A stretch of DNA of 64,000 nucleotides, taken from an uncultured Clostridium sp. GTDB lineage: Bacteria; Bacillota; Clostridia; Oscillospirales; Acutalibacteraceae. Positions within the stretch are counted from its first letter, which is position 1; every line of letters starts with the position of its first letter. Below the pieces are notes generated by a model. That model worked only from the letters and a program-made list of their open reading frames with translations, was not told where the DNA came from and did no database searches. The DNA lies in NCBI GenBank assembly GCA_902471875.1, contig CABRLN010000003.1, positions 1-64,000 of the forward strand, written 5' to 3'. Below are positions 10,078 to 17,910 of the stretch, piece by piece. The translations under genes were made by a program, and so were the position numbers.

Positions 10078-10300
10078 ACTATATTGCTGTTGCTATAAAT
10101 GCTTCAATAAGTTGTTCTGTAATTTCAGGATATTTTTTTAGTAAACTCCTCACTGCCGGTAAACAACCCCGGTGTAGCTACACCGGGGTTGTTTGACACA
10201 AGCTTTGCTGTTCCCTCATCAATCAGTTCCTGTGCTGCTACCAAACCAAGAATAAACAACTGCTATTTTCTTCAGTGCCGCACCTATGGTGGCACTCATT
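10078..10300 (-). pseudogene. Frameshifted remnant of an ABC-transporter substrate-binding protein (SsuA/NrtA-like)
   Basis: On the minus strand three frames join into one protein-like sequence: MSATIGAALKKIAVVYS, then LVAAQELIDEGTAKLV and NPGVATPGLFTGSEEFTKK, then KYPEITEQLIEAF. This order resembles the C-terminal part of sulfonate/nitrate ABC binding proteins, where a phrase like EEFxKKYPE is common. At least two frameshifts separate the pieces and no start or signal peptide is left. The sequence contains a perfect 34-base palindrome at 10161-10194. Family assignment is by recollection and tentative. Confidence 0.4.
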
Positions 10301-10320
10301 GAATCACCTTACGAACAAGA

Positions 10321-10352
10321 AAATCCCGGAATTCCAAGGAATTCCAGGATTT
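10321..10352 (-). terminator. Rho-independent terminator just outside the left ICE end
   Basis: AAATCC, a mismatch, then GGAATTCC, a two-base loop, GGAATTCC, a mismatch and GGATTT form a hairpin. On the minus strand it is followed by a T-rich run. It lies directly downstream of the 3' end of the tRNA-Trp fragment and is probably the original tRNA terminator. Confidence 0.6.
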
Positions 10353-10356
10353 GTCC

Positions 10357-10402
10357 GTGGCAGGGGCAGAAGGACTTGAACCCTCGGCACGCGGTTTTGG
10401 AG
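10357..10402 (-). repeat. Left attachment site: 3' part of tRNA-Trp(CCA)
   Basis: Read on the minus strand, the sequence runs from the anticodon loop (CTCCAAAA; anticodon CCA at 10398-10400) through the anticodon 3' stem, the T arm with loop TTCAAGT, and the acceptor strand ending CTGCCCCTGCCA. This matches the 3' 45 or so bases of bacterial tRNA-Trp. The 5' half is absent: identity stops at 10402 and unrelated sequence follows. The outermost bases GTGGCAGG recur at 63993-64000 in the same orientation, as expected for att repeats flanking an element integrated into a tRNA 3' end. It is not a functional tRNA. Confidence 0.8.
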
Positions 10403-10541
10403 CGGCTCTGATAGAGTTTTAAGTGAAAGCGCCCCAATATTTTTGTTGATTTTTAACATCAATCAGTATAGTGAATTTGTTGATAATGCTTAACATTTTT
10501 CATCTGCTACGAGATTTTAACGATTATTTGCCGTAACAAAT

Positions 10542-10570
10542 GGTGGAACAAACTGCCGACCAATATTCAT
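10542..10570. repeat. Left-end copies of integrase arm-type motifs
   Basis: GGTGGAAC at 10542-10549 recurs twice near the right end (63885-63892 and 63896-63903). GCCGACCAATATTCAT at 10555-10570 is the exact inverse of a 16-base segment of the repeat in front of the integrase gene (within 62608-62673). Shared short motifs at both ends beside int suggest Int/Xis binding sites. Confidence 0.5.
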
Positions 10571-10689
10571 CAAATCAAACAATAAACTGCCAGAAAAACT
10601 TTTGCTTTTCGTGTTAATTCTTTTTTATTATCGCATATTTTACAGAAATGTCAATAGTCGTTATTATTAGTTGGCGAGGAGAAATGAAT

Positions 10690-10872
10690 ATGAAAAAACT
10701 TAATTATCATTTATATCTTACCGACGATGAATACAGTCAGGTAATTCATAGTTTAATTGAACTTAAAAATAACCTCATACAAGCAGGTAAATATACAGAT
10801 GTTGTTGATGACTTGCTTGTTCGATTAATTTCAGCCAAGAAAAAGAATATAAAAATTCGCATCAAAAAATGA
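10690..10872 (+). CDS. Small conserved ICE protein (paralogue of the gene at 33818)
   Basis: A 60-residue protein beginning MKKLNYHLYLTDDEYSQVI. ATG at 10690 is eight bases from GAGGAG; ATG 10684 is too close to it. It aligns with the 65-residue protein at 33818-34015: YH(L/I)xLxDxE, then (V/A)I(H/Q)SL, then TD(V/L)(V/L)DDL and a basic end. Function unknown. It is the first gene inside the left ICE end and is followed by a terminator. The two copies could be small DNA- or partner-binding helical proteins; nothing catalytic is visible. Confidence 0.7.
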   Translation: MKKLNYHLYLTDDEYSQVIHSLIELKNNLIQAGKYTDVVDDLLVRLISAKKKNIKIRIKK

Positions 10873-10887
10873 ATATATTATAGTGTC

Positions 10888-10920
10888 TACCTACTCGGTT
10901 ATTGGAGTAGGTATTTTTTT
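10888..10920 (+). terminator. Rho-independent terminator
   Basis: TACCTACTC (10888-10896) pairs with GAGTAGGTA (10905-10913) and is followed by a run of Ts, directly after the small gene at 10690. Confidence 0.8.
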
Positions 10921-10921
10921 T

Positions 10922-10972
10922 GAAAAAATTTTTAAAAATACCCTGACAAATGGGTACCCTTTGTCCAAATAG
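10922..10972 (+). pseudogene. Orphan 3' tail of an ICE sigma-factor gene, containing a KpnI-centred palindrome
   Basis: In frame, 10922-10972 encodes EKIFKNTLTNGYPLSK and a stop. The sigma-like gene at 61082-61663 ends KKFFQNTLTNGYPLSK. Within the last 12 codons most base differences are silent (aat/aac, tcc/tct, tag/taa), so this segment descends from a coding copy. The same bases form an interrupted palindrome GACAAA-N-GGGTACCC-TTTGTC (10945-10965), present again at 61636-61656. It could be a leftover of a duplicated sigma gene, a protein-binding site, or both. Confidence 0.6.
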
Positions 10973-11390
10973 GTGAAGAGGTTATTTTTTCGAGCAATCG
11001 GAAAGACCTTTTCGCTGAACTTTGACAACTGAATATACACTTCACTAAGACGTTACTTCTGATGATGTGCAAAAGCACGAGCCACAGCAGCGGTACGCCA
11101 CGACCTTTCCAATTTGAAAGCGAGCGCTAATTCCGTCTGCAAGTATCGGGTTGCACCTGATATGGCGACGACAGTCAGAATGATAATGATACTCCTGTAC
11201 GCAGCTCGAAGAGTTCCTTCGAGGGGTAAGATTCCCGTGCAACGGTAAAGCAGACCGTTACTTAATGAAGTCCCAGATAGATTTATCTATCCGCCGGGGG
11301 TGTTGAGGACAAGTACGGCGGAAAAGTTACATAGCTGTTATTGCAGGACAGCTATTACGGTGTAAAACCTTAATGCACCGTGACAAAATT
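10973..11390 (+). ncRNA. Structured leader/untranslated region upstream of parA
   Basis: There is no convincing coding frame in 418 bases, but an unusual density of pairings. GTGC-aaaa-GCAC (11067-11078), GTTGCAC (11150-11156) with GTGCAAC (11237-11243), CTCGAA/TTCGAG (11205-11223), AACGGT/ACCGTT (11241-11259), GATAGA/TCTATC (11276-11291), CCGCC (11291-11295) with GGCGG (11317-11321), ATAGCTGT/ACAGCTAT (11331-11355) and ACGGTGTA/TGCACCGT (11357-11381). The last hairpin ends about ten bases before the parA ribosome site. It may be a cis-acting RNA, a trans-acting RNA, or a partition/replication site. I do not recognise it as a named family. Confidence 0.45.
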
Positions 11391-11407
11391 TGAAAGGAGG
11401 AAAACGA

Positions 11408-12232
11408 ATGCCAAACTGCAAAACTATTGCTATCTGCAATCAGAAAGGCGGTGTCGGAAAGACGACAACCACAATGAATTTGGGTATTGGATTGGCTATG
11501 CAGGGCAAAAAGGTACTTCTTGTTGACTGCGACCCGCAAGGCGATTTAACCGCTTGTTTGGGTTGGAAGAGAGTTGATGAGATACCTGTTACTCTTGCCA
11601 CGAAAATGCATGATGTAATCCGTTACGACAGCACGGATGCTACAAGCGGAATACTTCACCATAACGAAGGTGTTGACTTGATACCTTCCAATACAGACCT
11701 GGAAGCGTTGGAAATGTACCTTGTTACGGCAATGAGCCGTGAGAATATTCTGAAAAGCTATCTAAGCAAAGTGAAGTCCGGCTATGACTATGTTCTGATT
11801 GATTGCAGACCTTCACTTGGTATGCTGACACTAAATGCCTTAACGGCGGCTGACAGCGTTGTTATACCTGTTCAGGCGCAGTATTTGCCTGCAAGAGCAA
11901 TGACGCAGCTTTTACAGACAGTTTCCAAAGTGAAGTCACATACCAATCCTAACTTGTCTGTTGACGGTATTTTGCTGACGCTTGTAGATAACAGGACGAA
12001 TCTTGCCAAAAGCACGGTGGATGCAATTCGTGACAACTTTGGAAGTGTAATCAGGATATATAAAACGAAAATTCCGATTGCAGTAAAAGCCGCAGAGGTA
12101 ACTTCCAAGGGCAAAAGCATTTATGCTTATGAGCCGAACAGCAAGGTGGCATTGGCATACGCTGAATTTGCAAAGGAGGTGCTTTCGGATGGCAGAAAGA
12201 AAGAGCGACTTCGCACTGCCGACACTCGATGA
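11408..12232 (+). CDS. parA: ParA-type partition ATPase
   Basis: A 274-residue SIMIBI ATPase. Seen: the deviant Walker A CNQKGGVGKTTTTMNLG near the N-terminus, Walker A' LLVDCDPQGDLTA and Walker B-like YDYVLIDCRPSLG. ATG at 11408 follows AAAGGAGG by seven bases, so the in-frame upstream codons are not used. It overlaps parB by 44 bases in another frame. In ICEs such pairs stabilise the excised circular form or control transfer. It is preceded by a long structured leader, so its expression may be set by RNA structure. Confidence 0.92.
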   Translation: MPNCKTIAICNQKGGVGKTTTTMNLGIGLAMQGKKVLLVDCDPQGDLTACLGWKRVDEIPVTLATKMHDVIRYDSTDATSGILHHNEGVDLIPSNTDLEALEMYLVTAMSRENILKSYLSKVKSGYDYVLIDCRPSLGMLTLNALTAADSVVIPVQAQYLPARAMTQLLQTVSKVKSHTNPNLSVDGILLTLVDNRTNLAKSTVDAIRDNFGSVIRIYKTKIPIAVKAAEVTSKGKSIYAYEPNSKVALAYAEFAKEVLSDGRKKERLRTADTR

Positions 12233-13130
12233 CCTTTTCTCTACACAGCAGGAGCGAGAGGATGCAAAGCTTGAAAAGATAAGGAATATTCCGCTTGAGC
12301 TGATAGACGATTTTCCCAACCACCCGTTTAACGTCAGAGATGACGATGATATGGTGCAGCTTGTGGAGAGCATTAAGACAAACGGAGTATTAACCCCTGC
12401 TGTTTTAAGGCAGAAAGAGGACGGAAGATATGAGCTTGTCAGCGGTCACAGGCGAAAGAGAGCTTGTGAGCTTGCCGGTCTTACTACACTCAGAAGTGAA
12501 ATAAAGGACTTAACCCGTGACGAAGCTATTGTGTATATGGTTGAAAGTAATTTTCAGCGTACAACAATACTTCCAAGTGAAAAAGCTTTTGCCTACAAAA
12601 TGAGGTTGGAGGCAATAAAGAGGCAAGGACAACGCACGGATTTAACTTCTGCAACACTGTTGCAGAAGTTAGGAAAAACAAGCCGAGAAATTATTGCTGA
12701 AAATAGCGGTGAAAGTCACGAACAGGTTAGAAAGTATATCCGCTTGACCAATCTCATCCCCGAACTTTTACAACTTGTAGATGAGGGCAGAATTAAAATG
12801 CGCCCTGCCGTTGAGCTTTCGTACCTTGACGAAGATAGTCAGCGTGATGTTGCCCTACAGATTGATATTAACGACTGTACACCGTCGCACGACCAGACAA
12901 TCCGAATGAGAAAAATGTTTGAAAGCGGTAAGCTGACAACAGAAGTCGTTGAAGCGATTATGTCGGAAGAAAAACCGAATCAGCGGGAGCGTATTGTGCT
13001 GCACGGTGACAGAGTGAGAAGCCTTATTCCGAAAAGCGTAAAGCTTAAGGACACGGAGGACTATGTTTGCAAGGCTTTGGAACACTACCGCAGATACCTG
13101 CGAAGCCGAGCAGAGCGTGACGGCAGGTAG
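12189..13130 (+). CDS. parB: ParB/Spo0J-type partition protein
   Basis: A 313-residue protein. ATG at 12189 follows AAAGGAGGTGCTTTCGG. N-terminal ParB/sulfiredoxin-like domain with YELVSGHRRKRACELAGL and the arginine-rich EAIVYMVESNFQRTT motif (the GxxRxxA-like and ENxQR-like boxes of ParB CTPases), then a helix-turn-helix region. It is the partner of parA; the start lies inside the parA frame, indicating coupled translation. It probably binds parS-like sites in the ICE; a likely place is the structured region before parA, which is inference. Confidence 0.9.
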   Translation: MAERKSDFALPTLDDLFSTQQEREDAKLEKIRNIPLELIDDFPNHPFNVRDDDDMVQLVESIKTNGVLTPAVLRQKEDGRYELVSGHRRKRACELAGLTTLRSEIKDLTRDEAIVYMVESNFQRTTILPSEKAFAYKMRLEAIKRQGQRTDLTSATLLQKLGKTSREIIAENSGESHEQVRKYIRLTNLIPELLQLVDEGRIKMRPAVELSYLDEDSQRDVALQIDINDCTPSHDQTIRMRKMFESGKLTTEVVEAIMSEEKPNQRERIVLHGDRVRSLIPKSVKLKDTEDYVCKALEHYRRYLRSRAERDGR

Positions 13131-13213
13131 GACAAGTTATTTTTTTACTTTCCCCCTTTCTCACACTCTATCCCCTTATACTACCAGAACTACCCGAAAA
13201 GAAAGATATATAC

Positions 13214-13243
13214 TATCTCATAAATTAACTTTATCTCATAAAT
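13214..13243. repeat. Short direct repeat downstream of parB
   Basis: TATCTCATAAAT occurs at 13214-13225 and again at 13232-13243, an 18-base period in an AT-rich spacer. It may be an operator for the adhesin gene or a partition site; nothing further supports either. Confidence 0.3.
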
Positions 13244-13285
13244 ATATCTTTCTCTAAAGGCAAATAAACGCATATTTTATTTCAA

Positions 13286-13315
13286 CGGACAGAATTTAAC
13301 TGTCCGATTTTTATT
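13286..13315 (+). terminator. Hairpin with T-run between parB and the adhesin gene
   Basis: CGGACAG (13286-13292) pairs with CTGTCCG (13300-13306), followed by ATTTTTATTA. The adhesin ribosome site starts only about eight bases later, so the hairpin could end the parAB message or attenuate adhesin expression. Confidence 0.6.
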
Positions 13316-13329
13316 ATGGAGGTAAACCA

Positions 13330-16300
13330 ATGACAAAAGTTTTTAACAAGAGAAACGCAAAGAGAATTACTGCGGTTGTGCTCGCACTTATCTCTATAGT
13401 TTCAACAATTTTTATTCTTCCTGCAAATGCCGCCGCAAAAGAAGTAACGGTCACATTTGACTATGCTTACGACACAGGCGGAAACATCATAAAATTTGTA
13501 AAGTACACAGAACACGACGGATATGTAGTAGGAACAGTCGGAGAAGAATTGTGCAGGATTTATGCAGACGGAAAAGACGCATACTGCATTGAACCCGGTC
13601 ATTCTCTCTTTTCGGGCAATACGCTGACAACCGATGCTTCGGCGGCTTGGAACGCTCTTTCAAAGGCACAGAAAAAGGCGGTAAATCTTTCACTTCTTTT
13701 CGGAAAGTCGGGAAGCGCTTCAAACCTTGTCGGTACGGACGGTCAGAAGTGGATTGCTACACAGCTTGTTGTGTGGGAGTTTTGCACAGGTTGTCGTGAC
13801 GCATCAACATTTAAACTGAAAAATTCAAAGTTTATTGACGGCATCACATCGGGTGGTGCAAATCCGAATGTAAAAACCAACTACAATAAAATCATCACTA
13901 AACTTGAAGATTACAACACTATTCCCAGCTTTGCTTATGAAACTTCTGCAAAGGCAAAGAGCAATGTCAATGAGTTAAAGTACAGTGACGGTAAGTATTC
14001 GCTTACACTTACGGACAGCAACAATATTTTGTCAGACTATGTTTTCAAAACGACTGACGGCGTTTCCGTTTCTGTTTCGGGGAAGAAGATTACGCTGACT
14101 TCAACAAAGGTTATTCCCAACGCTGTTGTGTTCAGCGCAACGAAGAAAATGCCGAAGGTTACGACAACGTTAATTGCCTGCGGCAGCTCATCAAAGCAGG
14201 ATGTTGTAACAGGTGTTCAGTCCGATACTGAAACCAAGACGGCGTATTTTGCTGTAAAGACCTCAGCCGGAAGTCTGAAAATCGTTAAGACCTCGGACGA
14301 CGAAAAGATCGAAGGAGTGAAATTCAAGATTACGGGTGCTGATAATTACAGCAAGACGGTTACTACGAACTCAAAGGGTGAATTTCAGCTTGATGACCTC
14401 AAGGTCGGCACATATACCGTAACCGAGGTAACTGAGGATAAATACGAAACACAAAAGACACAGCAGGTTAAGGTTGAAAGCGGAAAAACTGCAACCGTAA
14501 AATTCAGCAATGTTCTAAAGCGTGGTGAGCTTCAGGTTGTAAAGTCCTCTGAGGATAATTTCAATGCAGGCGTGAAATTCCACCTATACGGAACATCTTT
14601 ATCCAGGGCAAAGGTAGATGAATATGCTGTTACCGATAATTCCGGTGTTGCTGTTTTCAAGAATATCCTGGTAAGCGGTGACAAACCATATATCCTTGAA
14701 GAAGTGGATACAGCTATTCGCTATGTTGTACCGAAATCGCAGACAGCACCTATTACTTGGGATAAGGCGACAAAGAGAGAATTTACCAATACACTCAAAA
14801 AATTTACCGTTACAGTTGAAAAGAGCGATGCTGAAAAGAAGAAAGCGCAGGGCGACGCTACACTTGCTGGAGCAAAGTACGGTATCTATGACGGCGATAA
14901 GTTAATTGATACCTACACAACCGATGAGAACGGCAAATTCACGACAAAGGAATATGTTTGCGGTGATAACTGGACAATCAGAGAAATTGAACCGAGCGAG
15001 GGCTATCTGCTTGATGAAACTGTCTATACGGTTGGTGCAGAAGCGAAGAATTACACGGTTGAACATAATGTTATTTCTCTTGAAGTAACCGAGGATGTTA
15101 TTAAGGGTGAGGTGGAAATCGTCAAGCATTGCGATGACGGACAGACCAAAATCGAAACTCCGGAAAAAGGAGCCGAATTTCAGCTTTTTCTCAAAAGCAC
15201 AGGCAGCTATGAAAATGCCGACCCGGATGAGCGTGATATCCTTGTATGCGATGAAAAGGGATACGCAAAATCAAAGAAGCTTCCATACGGCACATACACA
15301 GTCCATCAGACCAAAGGCTGGGAGGGCAGAGATAAAATTGCCGACTTTGATGTATTTATCTGCGACAACTCAAAGCCGTACAGCTATATCATCAATGATA
15401 AGATTTTTGAATCCTATATTAAGGTGGTTAAGGTGGATGCAGAATCAGGAAAAACAATTCCCTACGCAGGGGCAGGATTTCAGATTTATGACTCCGATAA
15501 TACTTTAATTACAATGTCGGTAAAATATCCTTCGAATATGACGATTGATACTTTCTATACTGACAGCAACGGAAGTCTTATCACTCCTGAAACCCTTGTT
15601 TACGGCAAGGGATACAAGCTTGTTGAGGTTCAGGCTCCCTACGGCTATGTGCTTGATAAAACACCTGTTTATTTTGATGTAACAAAGGAAAATTCTACAA
15701 ACGAAGGCGGTGTTACTTTGATTAAGGTGAACAAAGCAAATTCGCCGCAGAAAGGCAAAATCTCAATTTCAAAGGAAGGAGAGCTTTTCTATGGCGTAAA
15801 TGTCAGCGGTGGCATTGATGAGAACGGCAACGAAATATCGACCGTCTATCAGCCTGTCTATGAAACGGCAGGACTTGAGGGTGCAACATACGAAATCCGT
15901 GCGGCAGAGAATATTATTACTCCTGACGGCACAATACACAATAAAAAGGGCGACCTTGTAGATACCGTTACTACAGGTAAGGACGGAATTGCTGTAAGTA
16001 AAACTCTTTACCTCGGTAAGTACAGCATTAAGGAAACTCACGCTCCATACGGTATGGTACTCAATGACGAAGTGCATATTGTAGAGCTTACCTATGCAGA
16101 TCGAACCGTGAAGCTTACCCAAACAGCAACCTCATTTTTCAATGACAGACAGAAGGTTAAGGTGAATCTTGAAAAGTGGCTGGAAACCAATGAAGCGTTT
16201 GATATTGGTACAAACGGGGAAATAAAGAACATATCCTTTGGTTTGTTTGCGGAAAAAGAAATTGTTTCGGCAAGCGGAACTTCTATTCCTGCTGACGGAC

Positions 16301-17427
16301 TTATAGAAATTATCAATCTCGATGAAAAGGGCAACGGTTATGTGAATACAGACCTTCCGTTCGGCAGTTACTATGTCAAAGAGCTTTCAACTGACGAGCA
16401 TTATATTCTCAGCGATAAAAAATATCCGGTTGTTTTTGAATACGAGGGTGAAAAGACGAGTACGGTTGAGCTGACTGTAAATAACGGTGAGTCAATTATA
16501 AATGAACTTATCTACGGCTCGGTATCGGGCAGGAAAGTTGATGAAAACGGAGAACCTCTCGGCGGAGCTGTTATCGGACTGTTCAAGTCATCAGATGTTG
16601 AATTTACAGAGGAAAACGCAACCTTGACAACTGTTTCTGTGGAGGACGGAAGCTTCAGCTTTAGCGATATTCCTTACGGTACTTGGTATATCCGCGAAAT
16701 TGAACAGCCGACAGGCTTCGTCCTCAATGACACGGTATATCCGGTTACCGTTAACGCTGACGGCGATGTTGTAGAAATTGAGATTGTCAATGAATTTATC
16801 CGTGGTAATATCAAGACCACAAAGGTTGACGCTGACTATCCCGACAATAAGCTGACAGGCGCAGTATTTGAGCTTTATTCCGACATTAATGCTGACGGTA
16901 AGCTTGATAATAACGATGAGCTTATCAGTAAAATCAAGGAAAGCGAGACAGGTGTTTACGAAATGGACGACCTTGTTTACGGACACTATCTTGTAAAGGA
17001 AAAGACCGCCCCTGACGGCTTTGTTCTTGATGAAAACATCTATCCTGTTTTTGTTGAAACGGACGGCAAAACCTACGAGGTTGAAAATGAAGCAGGCAAA
17101 GGATTTTTGAATGAAGCGATGAAAGGCTCACTCAGAATCATAAAGACCTCATCAGACAAAAAGATTGAAGGTTTTTCTTTCCGTGTAACAGGTGAGAACG
17201 GATATGATGAAATCTTTAAGACCGACAAAAACGGAGAAATTCTTATTGAGGGATTACGAATCGGCAAATATATAATTTCTGAGGTAAACAACGATGCATC
17301 AGCCGGATATATGCTTCCTGATGACAAGGTTGTTGAGATTGAATACGGTAAGACCGCAAATGTTGAAATGCATAACGAGAAAATTCACACACCAAAAACA
17401 GGTGATGAGAGCAATCCAAACCTCTAG
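13330..17427 (+). CDS. Large secreted thioester/Cna-B repeat adhesin with an amber codon inside its sortase signal
   Basis: A 1365-residue surface protein as written. A signal peptide covers about residues 1-35 (basic start, hydrophobic core, ANAAA). Residues 45-230 look like a thioester adhesion domain (AYCIEPGH, QLVVWEFCTG). From about 310 on, roughly ten to twelve Cna-B/SpaA-type repeats follow, with recurring GxYxVxExxAPxGY-like ends (for example YSIKETHAPYGMVLN). The sortase motif TPKTGD is near the C-terminus. TAG at 17425-17427 stops translation after ESNPNL. The same frame continues for 31 codons with a hydrophobic stretch (LILGGTSAVGIAACATALV) and KKRKK, the rest of a normal sorting signal. 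As written the protein would be secreted rather than wall-anchored. A class B sortase is encoded at 39806. Confidence 0.88.
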   Translation: MTKVFNKRNAKRITAVVLALISIVSTIFILPANAAAKEVTVTFDYAYDTGGNIIKFVKYTEHDGYVVGTVGEELCRIYADGKDAYCIEPGHSLFSGNTLTTDASAAWNALSKAQKKAVNLSLLFGKSGSASNLVGTDGQKWIATQLVVWEFCTGCRDASTFKLKNSKFIDGITSGGANPNVKTNYNKIITKLEDYNTIPSFAYETSAKAKSNVNELKYSDGKYSLTLTDSNNILSDYVFKTTDGVSVSVSGKKITLTSTKVIPNAVVFSATKKMPKVTTTLIACGSSSKQDVVTGVQSDTETKTAYFAVKTSAGSLKIVKTSDDEKIEGVKFKITGADNYSKTVTTNSKGEFQLDDLKVGTYTVTEVTEDKYETQKTQQVKVESGKTATVKFSNVLKRGELQVVKSSEDNFNAGVKFHLYGTSLSRAKVDEYAVTDNSGVAVFKNILVSGDKPYILEEVDTAIRYVVPKSQTAPITWDKATKREFTNTLKKFTVTVEKSDAEKKKAQGDATLAGAKYGIYDGDKLIDTYTTDENGKFTTKEYVCGDNWTIREIEPSEGYLLDETVYTVGAEAKNYTVEHNVISLEVTEDVIKGEVEIVKHCDDGQTKIETPEKGAEFQLFLKSTGSYENADPDERDILVCDEKGYAKSKKLPYGTYTVHQTKGWEGRDKIADFDVFICDNSKPYSYIINDKIFESYIKVVKVDAESGKTIPYAGAGFQIYDSDNTLITMSVKYPSNMTIDTFYTDSNGSLITPETLVYGKGYKLVEVQAPYGYVLDKTPVYFDVTKENSTNEGGVTLIKVNKANSPQKGKISISKEGELFYGVNVSGGIDENGNEISTVYQPVYETAGLEGATYEIRAAENIITPDGTIHNKKGDLVDTVTTGKDGIAVSKTLYLGKYSIKETHAPYGMVLNDEVHIVELTYADRTVKLTQTATSFFNDRQKVKVNLEKWLETNEAFDIGTNGEIKNISFGLFAEKEIVSASGTSIPADGLIEIINLDEKGNGYVNTDLPFGSYYVKELSTDEHYILSDKKYPVVFEYEGEKTSTVELTVNNGESIINELIYGSVSGRKVDENGEPLGGAVIGLFKSSDVEFTEENATLTTVSVEDGSFSFSDIPYGTWYIREIEQPTGFVLNDTVYPVTVNADGDVVEIEIVNEFIRGNIKTTKVDADYPDNKLTGAVFELYSDINADGKLDNNDELISKIKESETGVYEMDDLVYGHYLVKEKTAPDGFVLDENIYPVFVETDGKTYEVENEAGKGFLNEAMKGSLRIIKTSSDKKIEGFSFRVTGENGYDEIFKTDKNGEILIEGLRIGKYIISEVNNDASAGYMLPDDKVVEIEYGKTANVEMHNEKIHTPKTGDESNPNL

Positions 17428-17523
17428 CTTATTCTCGGAGGCACATCGGCAGTTGGTATTGCGGCTTGTGCGACAGCTCTTGTAAAAAAGAGAAAGAAAA
17501 ACTGCAAGGAGGCAGAAGAATGA
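17428..17523 (+). pseudogene. Detached membrane anchor of the adhesin, after the amber stop
   Basis: In frame with the adhesin, this segment encodes a hydrophobic helix and a positively charged tail ending in TGA at 17521-17523. Together with the TPKTGD motif before the TAG it completes a sortase sorting signal. One base change (TAG from TGG) would restore it, and Trp at that place is plausible for such signals. It could be a nonsense allele, phase-variable loss of anchoring, occasional read-through, or a sequencing error. Confidence 0.75.
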
Positions 17524-17609
17524 AAGTGATAATTGCCGTAGCACTTCTTGTGTTTATCATCGGCGGCTTTATCTTTTTACAGATTAAAAACCACAACAAA
17601 AAGAAGTGA
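17520..17609 (+). CDS. 29-residue single-span membrane protein
   Basis: ATG at 17520 lies seven bases after AAGGAGG and overlaps the old adhesin stop as ATGA. The product is MKVIIAVALLVFIIGGFIFL followed by a Lys/Asn-rich tail, so one membrane helix and a cytosolic basic end. The strong ribosome site argues that it is translated. It probably was coupled to full-length adhesin translation, so the amber codon upstream may reduce its expression. Function unknown. Confidence 0.6.
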   Translation: MKVIIAVALLVFIIGGFIFLQIKNHNKKK

Positions 17610-17619
17610 GAAACTATAC

Positions 17620-17655
17620 GACGGGCGGTTTTATTAGACCGCCCGTCAGATTTTG
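17620..17655 (+). terminator. Hairpin after the adhesin region
   Basis: GACGGGCGGT (17620-17629) pairs with ACCGCCCGTC (17638-17647), then AGATTTT. The following gene's AAGGG begins right after it. Confidence 0.65.
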
Positions 17656-17670
17656 AAGGGAATATATGAA

Positions 17671-17910
17671 ATGGCAGATAAAACTGTAATTACAACACAA
17701 CAGAAATTCAAGGTGCTGAATAAGCTTTTTGAAGCAGGCTTCAAAACTGAAAAGGATTTGCAAAGCATAAACTTTCAAAATGTTTTCAGCATACCTAATC
17801 TGACAGTTCAGGAAATGAGTATAATTTCCGAATTACAGACTAACACAAAGGGCAACAAGCTCTATTCTTATCTTGGAGGTAACAATGATGAACAAAACAA
17901 CGAATGCTAA
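17671..17910 (+). CDS. Small ICE protein, unknown function
   Basis: A 79-residue protein starting MADKTVITTQQKFKVLNKLF; ATG at 17671 has AAGGG ten bases upstream. Predicted mostly helical with a Ser/Ile/Asn-rich middle; no catalytic motif, signal peptide or membrane segment. It overlaps the next gene by 26 bases, so the two are probably co-translated. Similar small genes occur at this place in Tn1549-like elements, as far as I remember. Confidence 0.65.
   Translation: MADKTVITTQQKFKVLNKLFEAGFKTEKDLQSINFQNVFSIPNLTVQEMSIISELQTNTKGNKLYSYLGGNNDEQNNEC

Noticed and set aside
10357..10402. A functional tRNA gene at the left ICE end
   Set aside because: Only the 3' half is present; the D arm and 5' acceptor strand are replaced by unrelated sequence.
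17425..17427. Reassigned TAG codon (pyrrolysine or alternative code)
   Set aside because: TAG is used as a normal stop elsewhere (for example at 27080-27082), and no matching tRNA or enzyme is visible.
13330..17427. Assembly artefact from the repeated adhesin domains
   Set aside because: The Cna-B-like repeats are diverged from one another and the frame is open throughout, so collapse or misjoining is not indicated.
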